Shown here: positions 1 through 5,755 of the stretch, one piece after another | Numbering within the stretch: position 1 is the stretch's first letter | Layout of the letters: every line of letters begins with the position of its first letter | From: an uncultured Actinoplanes sp. | Lineage (GTDB): Bacteria; Actinomycetota; Actinomycetes; Mycobacteriales; Micromonosporaceae | Assembly (NCBI RefSeq): GCF_934643405.1 | Contig: NZ_CAKUCL010000203.1 | Coordinates: 1 to 12,920 of the forward strand | Reading direction: 5' to 3' | DNA length: 12,920 bases | Position numbers and translations under genes: made by a program | The notes under the pieces: model-generated | What the model was told of the DNA's origin: nothing | The model's input: only the letters and a program-made list of their open reading frames with translations | Databases searched by the model: none

Positions 1-58
1 GGCCGAGGCCGGCGACGCCGCCCCGGCGACCCGGGTCATCGAGGTCCGCGACGTCTGA
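1..58 (+). CDS. C-terminal tail of an unidentified protein (5' truncated)
   Basis: Reading from base 2, the plus strand codes for AEAGDAAPATRVIEVRDV followed by TGA at 56-58. The third-position GC bias and acidic/Val ending are typical of a real coding end. Only 18 residues are inside the window, so no family can be named. The next gene (101-1273) runs convergently. The 42-base gap holds only a weak 5-bp-arm repeat (CCGCG/CGCGG), which is not a convincing terminator. Confidence 0.5.
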   Translation, partial: AEAGDAAPATRVIEVRDV

Positions 59-100
59 GCAGACCGCGGGCGCGGCTGAGGCCATTCACTCCCGGTCCTT

Positions 101-1273
101 CTACTTGGTCAACTTCGAGCCGGAGATCGAGGGGTTGCGGGCGCCCAGGAAGAAGATGCCGGGCAAGCCCGACGTCTCGAAGCCGGCGCTGCGGTTGCGG
201 CGCAACGTGGAGTTCTTGACGGTCATCGTGCCGGTGCGGTCGTTGCTCACGAAGAAGACCGCGCCGCCGCCCTCGGCGGCCCTGTTGTCCTCGATGACGG
301 TGCCGTTCAGCGACAGCGTGAACAGGTTGCCGTCCAGGTAGATGGCGCCGCCGCTGCCGCCGCCCGGCGTGCCGCCGCGGGCCGGGTTCGCGCCGCTGCC
401 CACGGCCGAGTTGCCGGTGAAGACGCTGTTGAGCACGTTCCACGAGACGCCGATGCTGCTCAGCGCGGCGCCGTTCGAGCACACCCCGCCGGTGAAGGTG
501 CTGCCCATGACGTACACCGGAGCCTTGCCGCCCTGATCCAGCACCCGGATCGCGGCGCCGCCGAGGTCCGGGCCGGTACGGTCGCAGCGGTTGCCGGTGA
601 AGCGTGAGTTGATCACCTTGAGGTGGCCGCCGCGGACGAAGATGGCGCCGCCGCCCCCGCCCTCGGTCTTGTCGCCGGTGCTGTTGCCCTTCGTGAACAC
701 CATGTTCTGGACGGTCAGCCGCGGCGAGTCCTGGTCCTGGCAGTGCGAGGTGGTCCAGCCCTGCGCCTGGTCGCACGTGTTCATGTAGAGGATGCGACGC
801 TTGCCGGCCCCGCTCAGCGTCACCCGGCCGCCGCCGTCCAGGACGAGCTGGCTGGTGCGGTTGCGCACCTTGGCCGTCGCGGTCATGGTGATCGTCACCG
901 GCGCCGGGCCGCAGTCGAACGTGACGATGCCGCCCGCGGCGACCGCCTTGACGACCGCCGCCGAGGTGCAGCTCGCCGGGGTGCCGGTGCCGACCGTACG
1001 GGTCGTGTGGCTCGTGTCCACCGGACGCGCGGCGGCCGGCACCGGGGCGTGCCCCTTCGGATTGCCCGGCTTCGGCAGCGTGACCGGGGCGGCCGACCGG
1101 GACGGCGAAACCGGCGGCGCGGCCGATGAGGGCGCCGGTGCCGGCGAGGACGGCGCCACAGTCGACGGCGCATCCGGCGACGGCGCGACGAAAGACGGCG
1201 CCGCGGCCGGCGACGAACACCCGCTCAGCAGCAGCCCGGCCACGGCGACGAGAGAGACCAGTCGATTTCGCAC
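101..1273 (-). CDS. Secreted lipoprotein with right-handed parallel beta-helix
   Basis: A 390-residue predicted surface lipoprotein. Residues 1-19 form a lipoprotein signal ending in the lipobox LSGC (acylated Cys19). Residues 20-90 are a Pro/Ala/Ser linker of the kind that spans the cell wall. Residues 100-388 show repeating turns typical of pectin-lyase-like beta-helices: recurrent GGAI(Y/F) (for example GGGGAIFV, GGAIYLD, GGGAVFF) and N-S-x-F-T-G-N steps. No catalytic residues of a specific polysaccharide lyase or hydrolase can be assigned, so it could be an enzyme or an adhesive/structural protein. The GTG start at 1271-1273 is chosen because the hydrophobic signal begins right after it; its ribosome site is weak. 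The gene starts 18 bp after the cyclase-family gene and is probably the last of a three-gene minus-strand operon. The export and fold calls are strong; the function is unknown. Confidence 0.85.
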   Translation of the reverse strand: MRNRLVSLVAVAGLLLSGCSSPAAAPSFVAPSPDAPSTVAPSSPAPAPSSAAPPVSPSRSAAPVTLPKPGNPKGHAPVPAAARPVDTSHTTRTVGTGTPASCTSAAVVKAVAAGGIVTFDCGPAPVTITMTATAKVRNRTSQLVLDGGGRVTLSGAGKRRILYMNTCDQAQGWTTSHCQDQDSPRLTVQNMVFTKGNSTGDKTEGGGGGAIFVRGGHLKVINSRFTGNRCDRTGPDLGGAAIRVLDQGGKAPVYVMGSTFTGGVCSNGAALSSIGVSWNVLNSVFTGNSAVGSGANPARGGTPGGGSGGAIYLDGNLFTLSLNGTVIEDNRAAEGGGAVFFVSNDRTGTMTVKNSTLRRNRSAGFETSGLPGIFFLGARNPSISGSKLTK

Positions 1274-1280
1274 CGGGCGA

Positions 1281-1297
1281 TGGTAGCGGCCCTACCA
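1281..1297. repeat. Small inverted repeat between the cyclase and beta-helix genes
   Basis: TGGTAG (1281-1286) and CTACCA (1292-1297) are perfect 6-bp arms around a 5-bp spacer. They span the stop codon of the cyclase gene and the 18-bp gap to the next start. On RNA this could form a short intercistronic hairpin that tunes translation or stability. The repeat is short enough to arise by chance. Confidence 0.35.
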
Positions 1298-2074
1298 GCG
1301 GGCGAAGACCCGCGCCTGCCCGCCGGAACCGTCCTGGTAGGGGATCAGGCCGACGGTCAGCGTGGCGCCGTGCCGCGGCACCCGGCGCAGGTTCGCGATG
1401 TTCTCCACGCCGTACCGGTCGGCGCCGGTCAGGATCACGTGCACCTCGAACTTCTCCGACACTCCCGGATCGATGCTCAGCGTGTCCACCCCGAGGCTGC
1501 CGATCCGCCGCTTGCGCAGCAGCCAGTCGCAGGCCTCGGCGCTGAAGCCCGGGAAGTGCAACCCGCCCTGGGCGTCGGTTCCCCGGTACGCGGCCGCGTC
1601 GCCCGACCGGGACGCCCAGCCACTGTCCATCACGACCGCGGCGCCGCGCGGGATCCGCTCGTACCGCCGCTCGTACGCGAGAAGGTCGGCCACGGTGACG
1701 GTGGTGTCCGGCTCGTGCGCCGCGCGCCGCGAGATGTCCACGACGGCGAGCGGGGTGATCAGCTCGGCCAGCGACAGCTCGGTCGAGGTGCGGCCGCCGG
1801 CGGTGAAGTGCGCGGGCGCGTCCACGTGCGTGCCGAAGTGTTCCAGGATCCGCCATTCCTGCATGTAGTACCCGTCGGCCTCGATGGTGGTGGCGGTGCG
1901 CCGGACGGGTTCCTCGCCCGGCTCGAAGGCGGGGAAGGAGGTGGTCACGGGATGGGTGAGGTCCTGCAGCCCCCGCGAGGGCGCGGCCGCGGCCGGTGCG
2001 GGCGCGGCAAGCGCGACGGCCCCGGCCGTCGCACCGAAGAGCAGGGAACGCCTGGTGACGGTGTCGTTACACAT
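1292..2074 (-). CDS. Tat-exported cyclase-family protein (kynurenine-formamidase-like fold)
   Basis: A 260-residue protein of the cyclase family (PF04199; the fold of bacterial kynurenine formamidase and polyketide-type cyclases). Residues 6-32 form a twin-arginine signal (TRRSLLFG, then an Ala-rich core). The family metal-site motif H-x-G-T-H-x-D-A-P-x-H-F is complete at residues 79-90 (HFGTHVDAPAHF). A second family signature, GVDTLSID, lies at 195-202, followed by the conserved segment with ENIANL near 224-229. The family hydrolyses or cyclises amide/ester-type substrates with a divalent metal; the substrate here is unknown. Export is unusual relative to the cytosolic kynurenine enzymes. 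The ATG start at 2072-2074 lies 11 bp after the upstream gene's stop, and the gene precedes the beta-helix lipoprotein by 18 bp, so the three are probably cotranscribed. Confidence 0.88.
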   Translation of the reverse strand: MCNDTVTRRSLLFGATAGAVALAAPAPAAAAPSRGLQDLTHPVTTSFPAFEPGEEPVRRTATTIEADGYYMQEWRILEHFGTHVDAPAHFTAGGRTSTELSLAELITPLAVVDISRRAAHEPDTTVTVADLLAYERRYERIPRGAAVVMDSGWASRSGDAAAYRGTDAQGGLHFPGFSAEACDWLLRKRRIGSLGVDTLSIDPGVSEKFEVHVILTGADRYGVENIANLRRVPRHGATLTVGLIPYQDGSGGQARVFARW

Positions 2075-2085
2075 AGACCGTGACG

Positions 2086-2757
2086 TTAGTCGTCATCGTC
2101 CTCGACGGCGGCCACCGGCTTTCCGGCGCCGCACGAGATCTTCAGCTCCGATCGGCCCTCGTCGCCCTCGAAGCGCACCTCCACCTCGTGGTCCGGGCCC
2201 TGTTTCACCCGGTCGACCTGGTAGCCGGGGCGTGGTGACCAACTGACCAGCAACGCCAGGCCACCGGAGCAGCGGGCCACCGCGGTTCCCCCGTTCGTGG
2301 AGAACGACGCGGCGCCGGGGGCCGGGGGAGGGGTCGTGGTGCGGGTGGACGGGCGGGGCTGCGGCGCCCGGGTGGCCGGCGGACGGGGAGAAGGGCCGGA
2401 GCGTGCGGGGCGCGCCGCCGACGGGGAACGCGACGGCCGGGGGGACGGTGTGACGGACGTGGCGGAACCGGTCGAGCGGGGCGGCGGGGACGTGGCCGCG
2501 CGCGCCGGTGTGGCGGCGGACGAGGAGGATGCGGAGGCGGAGGACGGGGCCGCGGACGGGGACGCCGGGGAGACGGTCAACGCGCGGCGCACCTCCTCCT
2601 GGCTGAGCACGCCCCCCGGCGTACCGGTCAAGCTCTCACCCACCAGCCGGATCCCGCCCAGCCCCGCCGCCGTCGCCACCAGGGCCGCGGCGGCCCAGCC
2701 GGCACCGGCGGCCAGCGTGGGGCGGCGGAGAAGGCGCATGAGCGCACTATGCCGCAC
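2086..2757 (-). CDS. Membrane-anchored Ser/Pro-rich hypothetical protein
   Basis: 223 residues from a GTG start at 2757, or 217 from the ATG at 2737-2739. Neither start has a clear ribosome site, and the ATG gives a more usual basic N-terminus (MRLLRRP). A hydrophobic segment at about residues 15-37 is followed by a conserved-looking piece (GVLSQEEVRRAL). Then comes a roughly 90-residue low-complexity Ser/Pro/Arg/Thr linker, and a small C-terminal domain (about 150-215) with two cysteines (163 and 209, perhaps a disulfide) ending in an acidic EDDDD tail. The topology suggests one N-terminal anchor with the small domain outside the cell. I do not recognise the family. It is divergent from the response-regulator gene across a predicted operator, so it may be part of that regulon. 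It heads the minus-strand operon. Confidence 0.75.
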   Translation of the reverse strand: MRHSALMRLLRRPTLAAGAGWAAAALVATAAGLGGIRLVGESLTGTPGGVLSQEEVRRALTVSPASPSAAPSSASASSSSAATPARAATSPPPRSTGSATSVTPSPRPSRSPSAARPARSGPSPRPPATRAPQPRPSTRTTTPPPAPGAASFSTNGGTAVARCSGGLALLVSWSPRPGYQVDRVKQGPDHEVEVRFEGDEGRSELKISCGAGKPVAAVEDDDD

Positions 2758-2783
2758 CGGCCCTCAACGCCGCCGCGAGTCGG

Positions 2784-2803
2784 CCCTAAGAGCCGGTTAA
2801 GGA
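2784..2803. promoter_or_regulatory. Predicted response-regulator box A (tandem 11-bp repeat)
   Basis: In the gap between the divergent genes the plus strand reads CTAAG (2786-2790) and TTAAG (2797-2801), repeated exactly 11 bp apart. Read on the minus strand this is CTTAA-N6-CTTAG, nearly the same as the element at 4813-4832. A tandem repeat of one helical turn is the classic operator form of OmpR/PhoB-family regulators, and the adjacent gene encodes one. It could serve both the regulator gene and the divergent minus-strand operon. The pattern is seen directly; the binding protein is inferred. Confidence 0.65.
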
Positions 2804-2816
2804 CGCCGGCGGCAAC

Positions 2817-2822
2817 TACGCT
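2817..2822 (+). promoter_or_regulatory. Candidate -10 element for the response-regulator gene
   Basis: TACGCT fits the actinobacterial TANNNT -10 pattern and ends 7 bases before the ATG at 2830. That is the distance expected for a leaderless mRNA that begins at or next to its start codon. A short GGGG run at 2824-2827 is too close to the ATG to be a good ribosome site. Box A lies just upstream, with a somewhat short spacing (about 14-15 bp) to this -10. Confidence 0.4.
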
Positions 2823-2829
2823 CGGGGTA

Positions 2830-3522
2830 ATGGCACGCCTGCTGCTGATCGAGGACGACGCGACCATCCGTACGCCGTTGATGCGCGCCCTCCGCGACCG
2901 CGGCCACGCCGTGGCCTCCGCCGGCACCGCCCTCGACGGCGTCCAGTGCGCCCTCGCCGACCGTCCCGACCTGGTCGTGCTCGATCTGGGCCTGCCCGAC
3001 CTGGACGGCAAGGAGATGCTGCGGATGCTGCGCGCCGTCAGCCAGGTGCCGGTCATCGTCGCGACCGCCCGCGACGACGAGAGCGAGATGGTCCGCGTGC
3101 TCGACACCGGCGCCGACGACTATCTGGTCAAGCCGTTCACCGCCGCCCAGCTGGACGCCCGCATCCGGGCCGTCCTGCGCCGCGGCGCGAGCGCCCGGGC
3201 CGACCCGGCGATCACCGTCGGCGAGCTGGTCATCGACCCGTCCGCCCGCCGGGTCAGCCTGGCCGGCGACGAGATCGAGCTGACCCCGCGCGAGTTCGAC
3301 CTGCTGCACCACCTGGCGCAGCGCAAGAACCAGGTGGTCACCAAGCGGGAACTGCTCAGCGAGGTGTGGCGCATCCCGTACGGCGGCGCGGACAAGACCG
3401 TCGACGTGCACCTGTCCTGGCTGCGCCGCAAGCTGGGGGAGAGTGCGACGGCGCCGCGCTACCTGCACACCGTACGCGGCGTGGGGGTACGTCTCGGCTC
3501 ACCGCCCGCGGACTCGCGGTGA
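2830..3522 (+). CDS. OmpR/PhoB-family response regulator
   Basis: A 230-residue two-domain transcription factor. The receiver domain (about 3-118) carries the acidic pair Glu8/Asp9 and Asp10, the phosphorylation site Asp52 (VVLDLGLP), Thr79 and Lys101 (LVKPF). The winged-helix DNA-binding domain (about 128-223) has the typical LTPREFDLL entry, the KRELLSEVW recognition region and the RGVGVRL wing. The start is taken as ATG 2830 because the receiver begins there (MARLLLIEDD); an upstream in-frame ATG at 2749 would add 27 residues that run through the predicted operator. The stop overlaps the kinase GTG start (GTGA), so the pair is translationally coupled. Likely targets are its own promoter (box A) and the PepSY gene (box B). 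Length and motifs are normal for the family. Confidence 0.95.
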   Translation: MARLLLIEDDATIRTPLMRALRDRGHAVASAGTALDGVQCALADRPDLVVLDLGLPDLDGKEMLRMLRAVSQVPVIVATARDDESEMVRVLDTGADDYLVKPFTAAQLDARIRAVLRRGASARADPAITVGELVIDPSARRVSLAGDEIELTPREFDLLHHLAQRKNQVVTKRELLSEVWRIPYGGADKTVDVHLSWLRRKLGESATAPRYLHTVRGVGVRLGSPPADSR

Positions 3523-4793
3523 GGAGCCGGCTCGCGCTGCTCGTGCTCGCCACCACGAGCCTCGTGATGATCGCCTTCCTGGTTCCGCTCGCGCAGCTGG
3601 TGCGCCAGGTTGCGCAGGACCGGGCTACCGTGCGCGCGACGGCCGACATCCACGGCATCGTCACCGTGGTGGGCACCGCCGACCTGCCGCAGCTGACGCT
3701 GACCGTCACGCAGCTCGCCGCCTCGGCGAACCGGCCGGTCACCATCTATCTGGCCGACGGCATGGTGCTGGGCACGCCGGTGTCCCGTACGCCCGCGGTC
3801 GCGCTGGCGAGCCGCGGCCAGAGCCTCACCGCGGACCTGGCCGGCGGCCGGGAGATCGTCGTCGCGGTGCAGGGGCGTCCGGAGGGGACAGCCGTCATCC
3901 GTACGGCCGTGTCCGCAGCCGAGACGCAGCGCGGGGTGACCCGTTCCTGGCTCGTTCTGGCGCTGCTCGGCGTGGTGCTGGTGTTGCTCGGCCTGGTGGT
4001 CGCCGACCGGCTCGCCCGCTCGCTGATCCGGCCGATCACCGACCTGTCCGACGTGTCGCACCGTCTGGCGAACGCCGAGCTGACCGCCCGCGCCGAGCCG
4101 GCCGGCCCGGCCGAGCTGCGCGAGGTCGCCGGCGCGCTCAACCACCTGGCCGGGCGGATCCAGGACCTGCTGCGTCAGGAACGCGAGCACGTGGCCGACC
4201 TCTCCCACCGCTTGCGTACGCCGTTGACCGCGCTGCGCCTGGAGGCCGAGGGCCTGCCCGACCCCCGGGACAGCGCCCGGGTCGCCGCGGCCGCCGACGC
4301 CTTGGAGCGCGCGGTCAGCGGCCTGATCCGCCAGGCGCGCCGCCGCACCGAGGACGTCCCGGCCCGCTGCGACGCGACCGCGGTGGTGGCCGAGCGTGCC
4401 GCGTTCTGGGAGGTGCTCGCCGAGGACACCGGCCGCGACATGACCGTGCGGCTCGACGACGACCCGCAGCCGGTGGCGCTGGCCGCCGAGGAGCTGGCCG
4501 CGGCCGTCGACGCGTTGCTGGGCAACGTGTTCGCACACACCCCCCACGGCACCCCCTTCTCCGTACGGCTGGAGGCCGCCCCGCCGGGCCCGCTGCTCAC
4601 GGTCGAGGACCGTGGCCCCGGCATGCCGGCCGGCCTGGTGCGGCGCGGGCTGAGCGGCGGCGACTCGACCGGCCTGGGCCTGGACATCGCGCGCCGGGCC
4701 GCGCAGGCCAGCGGCGGCGCCCTGGACATCCACCCGGCCGACCCGACCGGGACCGTGATCGCGCTGCGGCTCGGCCGGGCCCCGCGGTCCTGA
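3519..4793 (+). CDS. Membrane sensor histidine kinase
   Basis: A 424-residue HAMP-type sensor kinase, partner of the preceding regulator. Transmembrane segments lie at about 5-27 and 143-163, with an extracytoplasmic sensor of about 115 residues between them. HAMP is at about 164-216. The dimerisation/H-box has phospho-accepting His230 in ADLSHRLRTPLTAL; the residue after His is Arg instead of the canonical Glu. The ATPase domain has an N-box Asn335 (LLGNVFAHTPHG), G1 box DRGPGMP (364-370) and G2 box STGLGLDIA (383-391). The GTG start at 3519 overlaps the regulator's stop in GTGA and puts the first membrane segment directly at the N-terminus. The signal sensed is unknown. The neighbouring PepSY protein, secreted and co-regulated by inference, may feed back on the sensor domain. 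Confidence 0.93.
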   Translation: MRSRLALLVLATTSLVMIAFLVPLAQLVRQVAQDRATVRATADIHGIVTVVGTADLPQLTLTVTQLAASANRPVTIYLADGMVLGTPVSRTPAVALASRGQSLTADLAGGREIVVAVQGRPEGTAVIRTAVSAAETQRGVTRSWLVLALLGVVLVLLGLVVADRLARSLIRPITDLSDVSHRLANAELTARAEPAGPAELREVAGALNHLAGRIQDLLRQEREHVADLSHRLRTPLTALRLEAEGLPDPRDSARVAAAADALERAVSGLIRQARRRTEDVPARCDATAVVAERAAFWEVLAEDTGRDMTVRLDDDPQPVALAAEELAAAVDALLGNVFAHTPHGTPFSVRLEAAPPGPLLTVEDRGPGMPAGLVRRGLSGGDSTGLGLDIARRAAQASGGALDIHPADPTGTVIALRLGRAPRS

Positions 4794-4812
4794 CCCCGTG
4801 GCGTCCCGCCCA

Positions 4813-4855
4813 CTCTTAACCCGCTCTTAGGGATCATGCAGCGCGCCGCTATCGT
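4813..4855 (+). promoter_or_regulatory. PepSY-gene promoter with response-regulator box B
   Basis: CTCTTAAC (4813-4820) and CTCTTAGG (4824-4831) are tandem copies exactly 11 bp apart, the mirror-orientation counterpart of box A at 2784-2803. A candidate -10, TATCGT (4850-4855), lies 17 bp after the end of the second copy. The box therefore sits where the -35 hexamer would be, as in PhoB-type activated promoters. The expected start is near 4862, giving a leader of about 40 nt to the ATG at 4901, with ribosome site GGGAGGA at 4890-4896. The layout implies activation by the adjacent response regulator (inference). Confidence 0.65.
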
Positions 4856-4900
4856 CGCGTCCGCGAATCTCGTGGTCACCGCACCAGCCGGGAGGACCAC

Positions 4901-5353
4901 ATGAACCGCAGATTCTCGGTCGCCGCCGCGATCGGCGCCGCCGCGGTGCTCGGCCTGGCCGGGTCGGCCCTGGCCGGGTCGGCCCTGGCCGCCACCGACG
5001 CCGGCCGAACGCCGGTGCCGCCGGCGGTGAGCCCGTCGGCCCGCTCCGGCTTCGGCGGCTTCGGCGGCGTCGGCGGCGAGCAGACCCGGGACGAGGCCGC
5101 GCGGGCGGCGATGGACGCGGCCGGTGGCGGCTCGGTGAGCCACGTCGAGGCCGAGGACGAGCACGGCCGCGCGATCTGGAAGATCCGCGTCATGGTGAAC
5201 GGTGCCCGGCACGACGTGTACGTGGACCGCGGGACCGGCGAGGTGACCCGTCACGACGTGCGCGGGGCCGGCACGGCCGCCGCCCCCACCGGGTCCCACG
5301 GCGACGATCGGGGCCGTGGCCGCCACGGCCGCGGCCGTGGCTCCGGCGACTGA
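4901..5353 (+). CDS. Secreted PepSY-domain protein
   Basis: A 150-residue exported protein. The signal peptide covers about 1-31, with basic MNRRF and a hydrophobic Ala/Leu core ending ALAATDA. A Gly/Phe-rich spacer (GFGGFGGVGG) lies at about 50-59. A PepSY-like domain follows at about 61-119: T-x-D-E-A-x-x-A-A, then IWKIRVMVNGARHDVYVDRG, with GTGEVTRHD closing the fold. The C-terminus (about 134-150) is an Arg/Gly/His-rich basic tail. PepSY domains are found in peptidase propeptides and in small exported proteins next to two-component systems, where an inhibitory or sensing role is proposed. It follows the kinase by 107 bp with its own promoter (box B). The signal peptide contains a 15-bp tandem duplication (4955-4990). 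The start is fixed by the GGGAGGA site. The exact role is inferred from context. Confidence 0.88.
   Translation: MNRRFSVAAAIGAAAVLGLAGSALAGSALAATDAGRTPVPPAVSPSARSGFGGFGGVGGEQTRDEAARAAMDAAGGGSVSHVEAEDEHGRAIWKIRVMVNGARHDVYVDRGTGEVTRHDVRGAGTAAAPTGSHGDDRGRGRHGRGRGSGD
4955..4990 (+). repeat. 15-bp tandem repeat inside the PepSY signal peptide
   Basis: CTGGCCGGGTCGGCC occurs at 4955-4969 and again at 4970-4984, followed by a partial third copy (CTGGCC, 4985-4990). In protein it duplicates the block LAGSA in the hydrophobic core of the signal peptide. The copies are identical, which suggests a recent slippage duplication that lengthened the signal sequence in frame. Confidence 0.85.
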
Positions 5354-5394
5354 CCTCCCCCTCACCCCTCCCGTTGGCGTGGGCCGGGTGACAG

Positions 5395-5428
5395 CGACGG
5401 CCCGCGCGGGAAACCGCGCGGGCCGTCG
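5395..5428 (+). terminator. Strong hairpin terminator after the PepSY gene
   Basis: A perfect 15-bp GC-rich stem (CGACGGCCCGCGCGG, 5395-5409, pairing with 5414-5428) is closed by a GAAA (GNRA-type) tetraloop. It starts 41 bases after the PepSY stop. No U-run follows, which is common in high-GC actinobacterial terminators. It separates the two-component/PepSY unit from the glycosyltransferase operon. Confidence 0.85.
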
Positions 5429-5466
5429 TGCCGTGGTCGCCATGCGTCCGGCAAGCGACGTCTTCA

Positions 5467-5479
5467 ATACTCAGAGTGA
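5467..5479. promoter_or_regulatory. BldD-like operator
   Basis: The sequence ATACTCAGAGTGA fits the published BldD pseudopalindrome TNACNC(A/T)GNGTNA at every fixed position except the first (A instead of T). BldD is the c-di-GMP-dependent developmental repressor of actinomycetes. The site is about 300 bp before the glycosyltransferase start and about 200 bp before the promoter I can see, so its target promoter is not clear. One 13-base match can occur by chance in a genome; assignment is by pattern only. Confidence 0.4.
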
Positions 5480-5620
5480 CGAAGGGAGGGCGGCCCGCCC
5501 CGTACGGGAACATCGCGCAGCGTGACCGGACGCCCGGCGCAAGGTGGTGGCCCCGGCGGATCGTCGCCGTGCGGCATGTGCCCCGTTTCGGCCGCGGAAG
5601 ACCGGCCTGAGATGTCTGGG

Positions 5621-5646
5621 TTGGCCCGATCGGCCCCATTGGCCCG
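5621..5646 (+). repeat. Direct repeat upstream of the glycosyltransferase promoter
   Basis: TTGGCCCG occurs at 5621-5628 and 5639-5646, with an 18-bp period, ending 18 bp before the candidate -35 at 5665. The position suits an activator site. The repeat is short and GC-rich, so chance is possible. Confidence 0.35.
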
Positions 5647-5664
5647 GCGCTAAGGTCAGCGGCC

Positions 5665-5702
5665 TTGCCTCACGCTGCGTAGCTTCGTAATGTCCTATTA
5701 CG
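5665..5702 (+). promoter_or_regulatory. Candidate promoter with overlapping operator for the exopolysaccharide operon
   Basis: TTGCCT (5665-5670) and TAATGT (5688-5693) are separated by 17 bp and resemble housekeeping-sigma -35/-10 elements. An inverted repeat, CGTAAT (5686-5691) and ATTACG (5697-5702) around a 5-bp spacer, overlaps the -10 and the expected start near 5700. Such AT-rich symmetry in a very GC-rich genome is typical of a repressor site that blocks polymerase. A leader of about 70 nt would run to the GTG at 5770. The repressor is not identifiable from this window. Confidence 0.5.
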
Positions 5703-5731
5703 TCCGAGAGCGTGGGAGGAACACGCCGGTA

Positions 5732-5755
5732 GACAACACGAACAGTGACAACACG
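5732..5755 (+). repeat. GACAACACG direct repeat in the operon leader
   Basis: GACAACACG occurs at 5732-5740 and 5747-5755, with a period of 15 bp. The second copy runs straight into the ribosome site (GGGGGAGG, 5755-5762). The pair lies in the presumed 5' leader, so it could bind a protein on DNA or act on RNA near the ribosome site. Function unknown. Confidence 0.5.

Noticed and set aside
59..100. Possible terminator between the first two convergent genes (CCGCG-GG-CGCGG)
   Set aside because: Only 5-bp arms with a 2-base loop, too weak in a GC-rich background.
36..1856. 606-residue minus-strand frame over the lipoprotein and cyclase genes
   Set aside because: Composition is Arg/Gly-rich shadow of the true frames and no family motif is present. 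The two genes in the other frames have signal peptides and clear motifs.
2749..2829. 27-residue N-terminal extension of the response regulator
   Set aside because: It would start inside the divergent gene and run through box A and the -10; the receiver domain starts exactly at ATG 2830.
5499..5508. CCCGTACGGG palindrome as an operator
   Set aside because: CGTACG is abundant throughout the window, including inside genes, so one more copy in non-coding DNA is not evidence of a site.
5428..5610. 60-residue plus-strand open frame in the control region
   Set aside because: No ribosome site, begins inside the terminator hairpin and covers the BldD-like box; composition is not protein-like.
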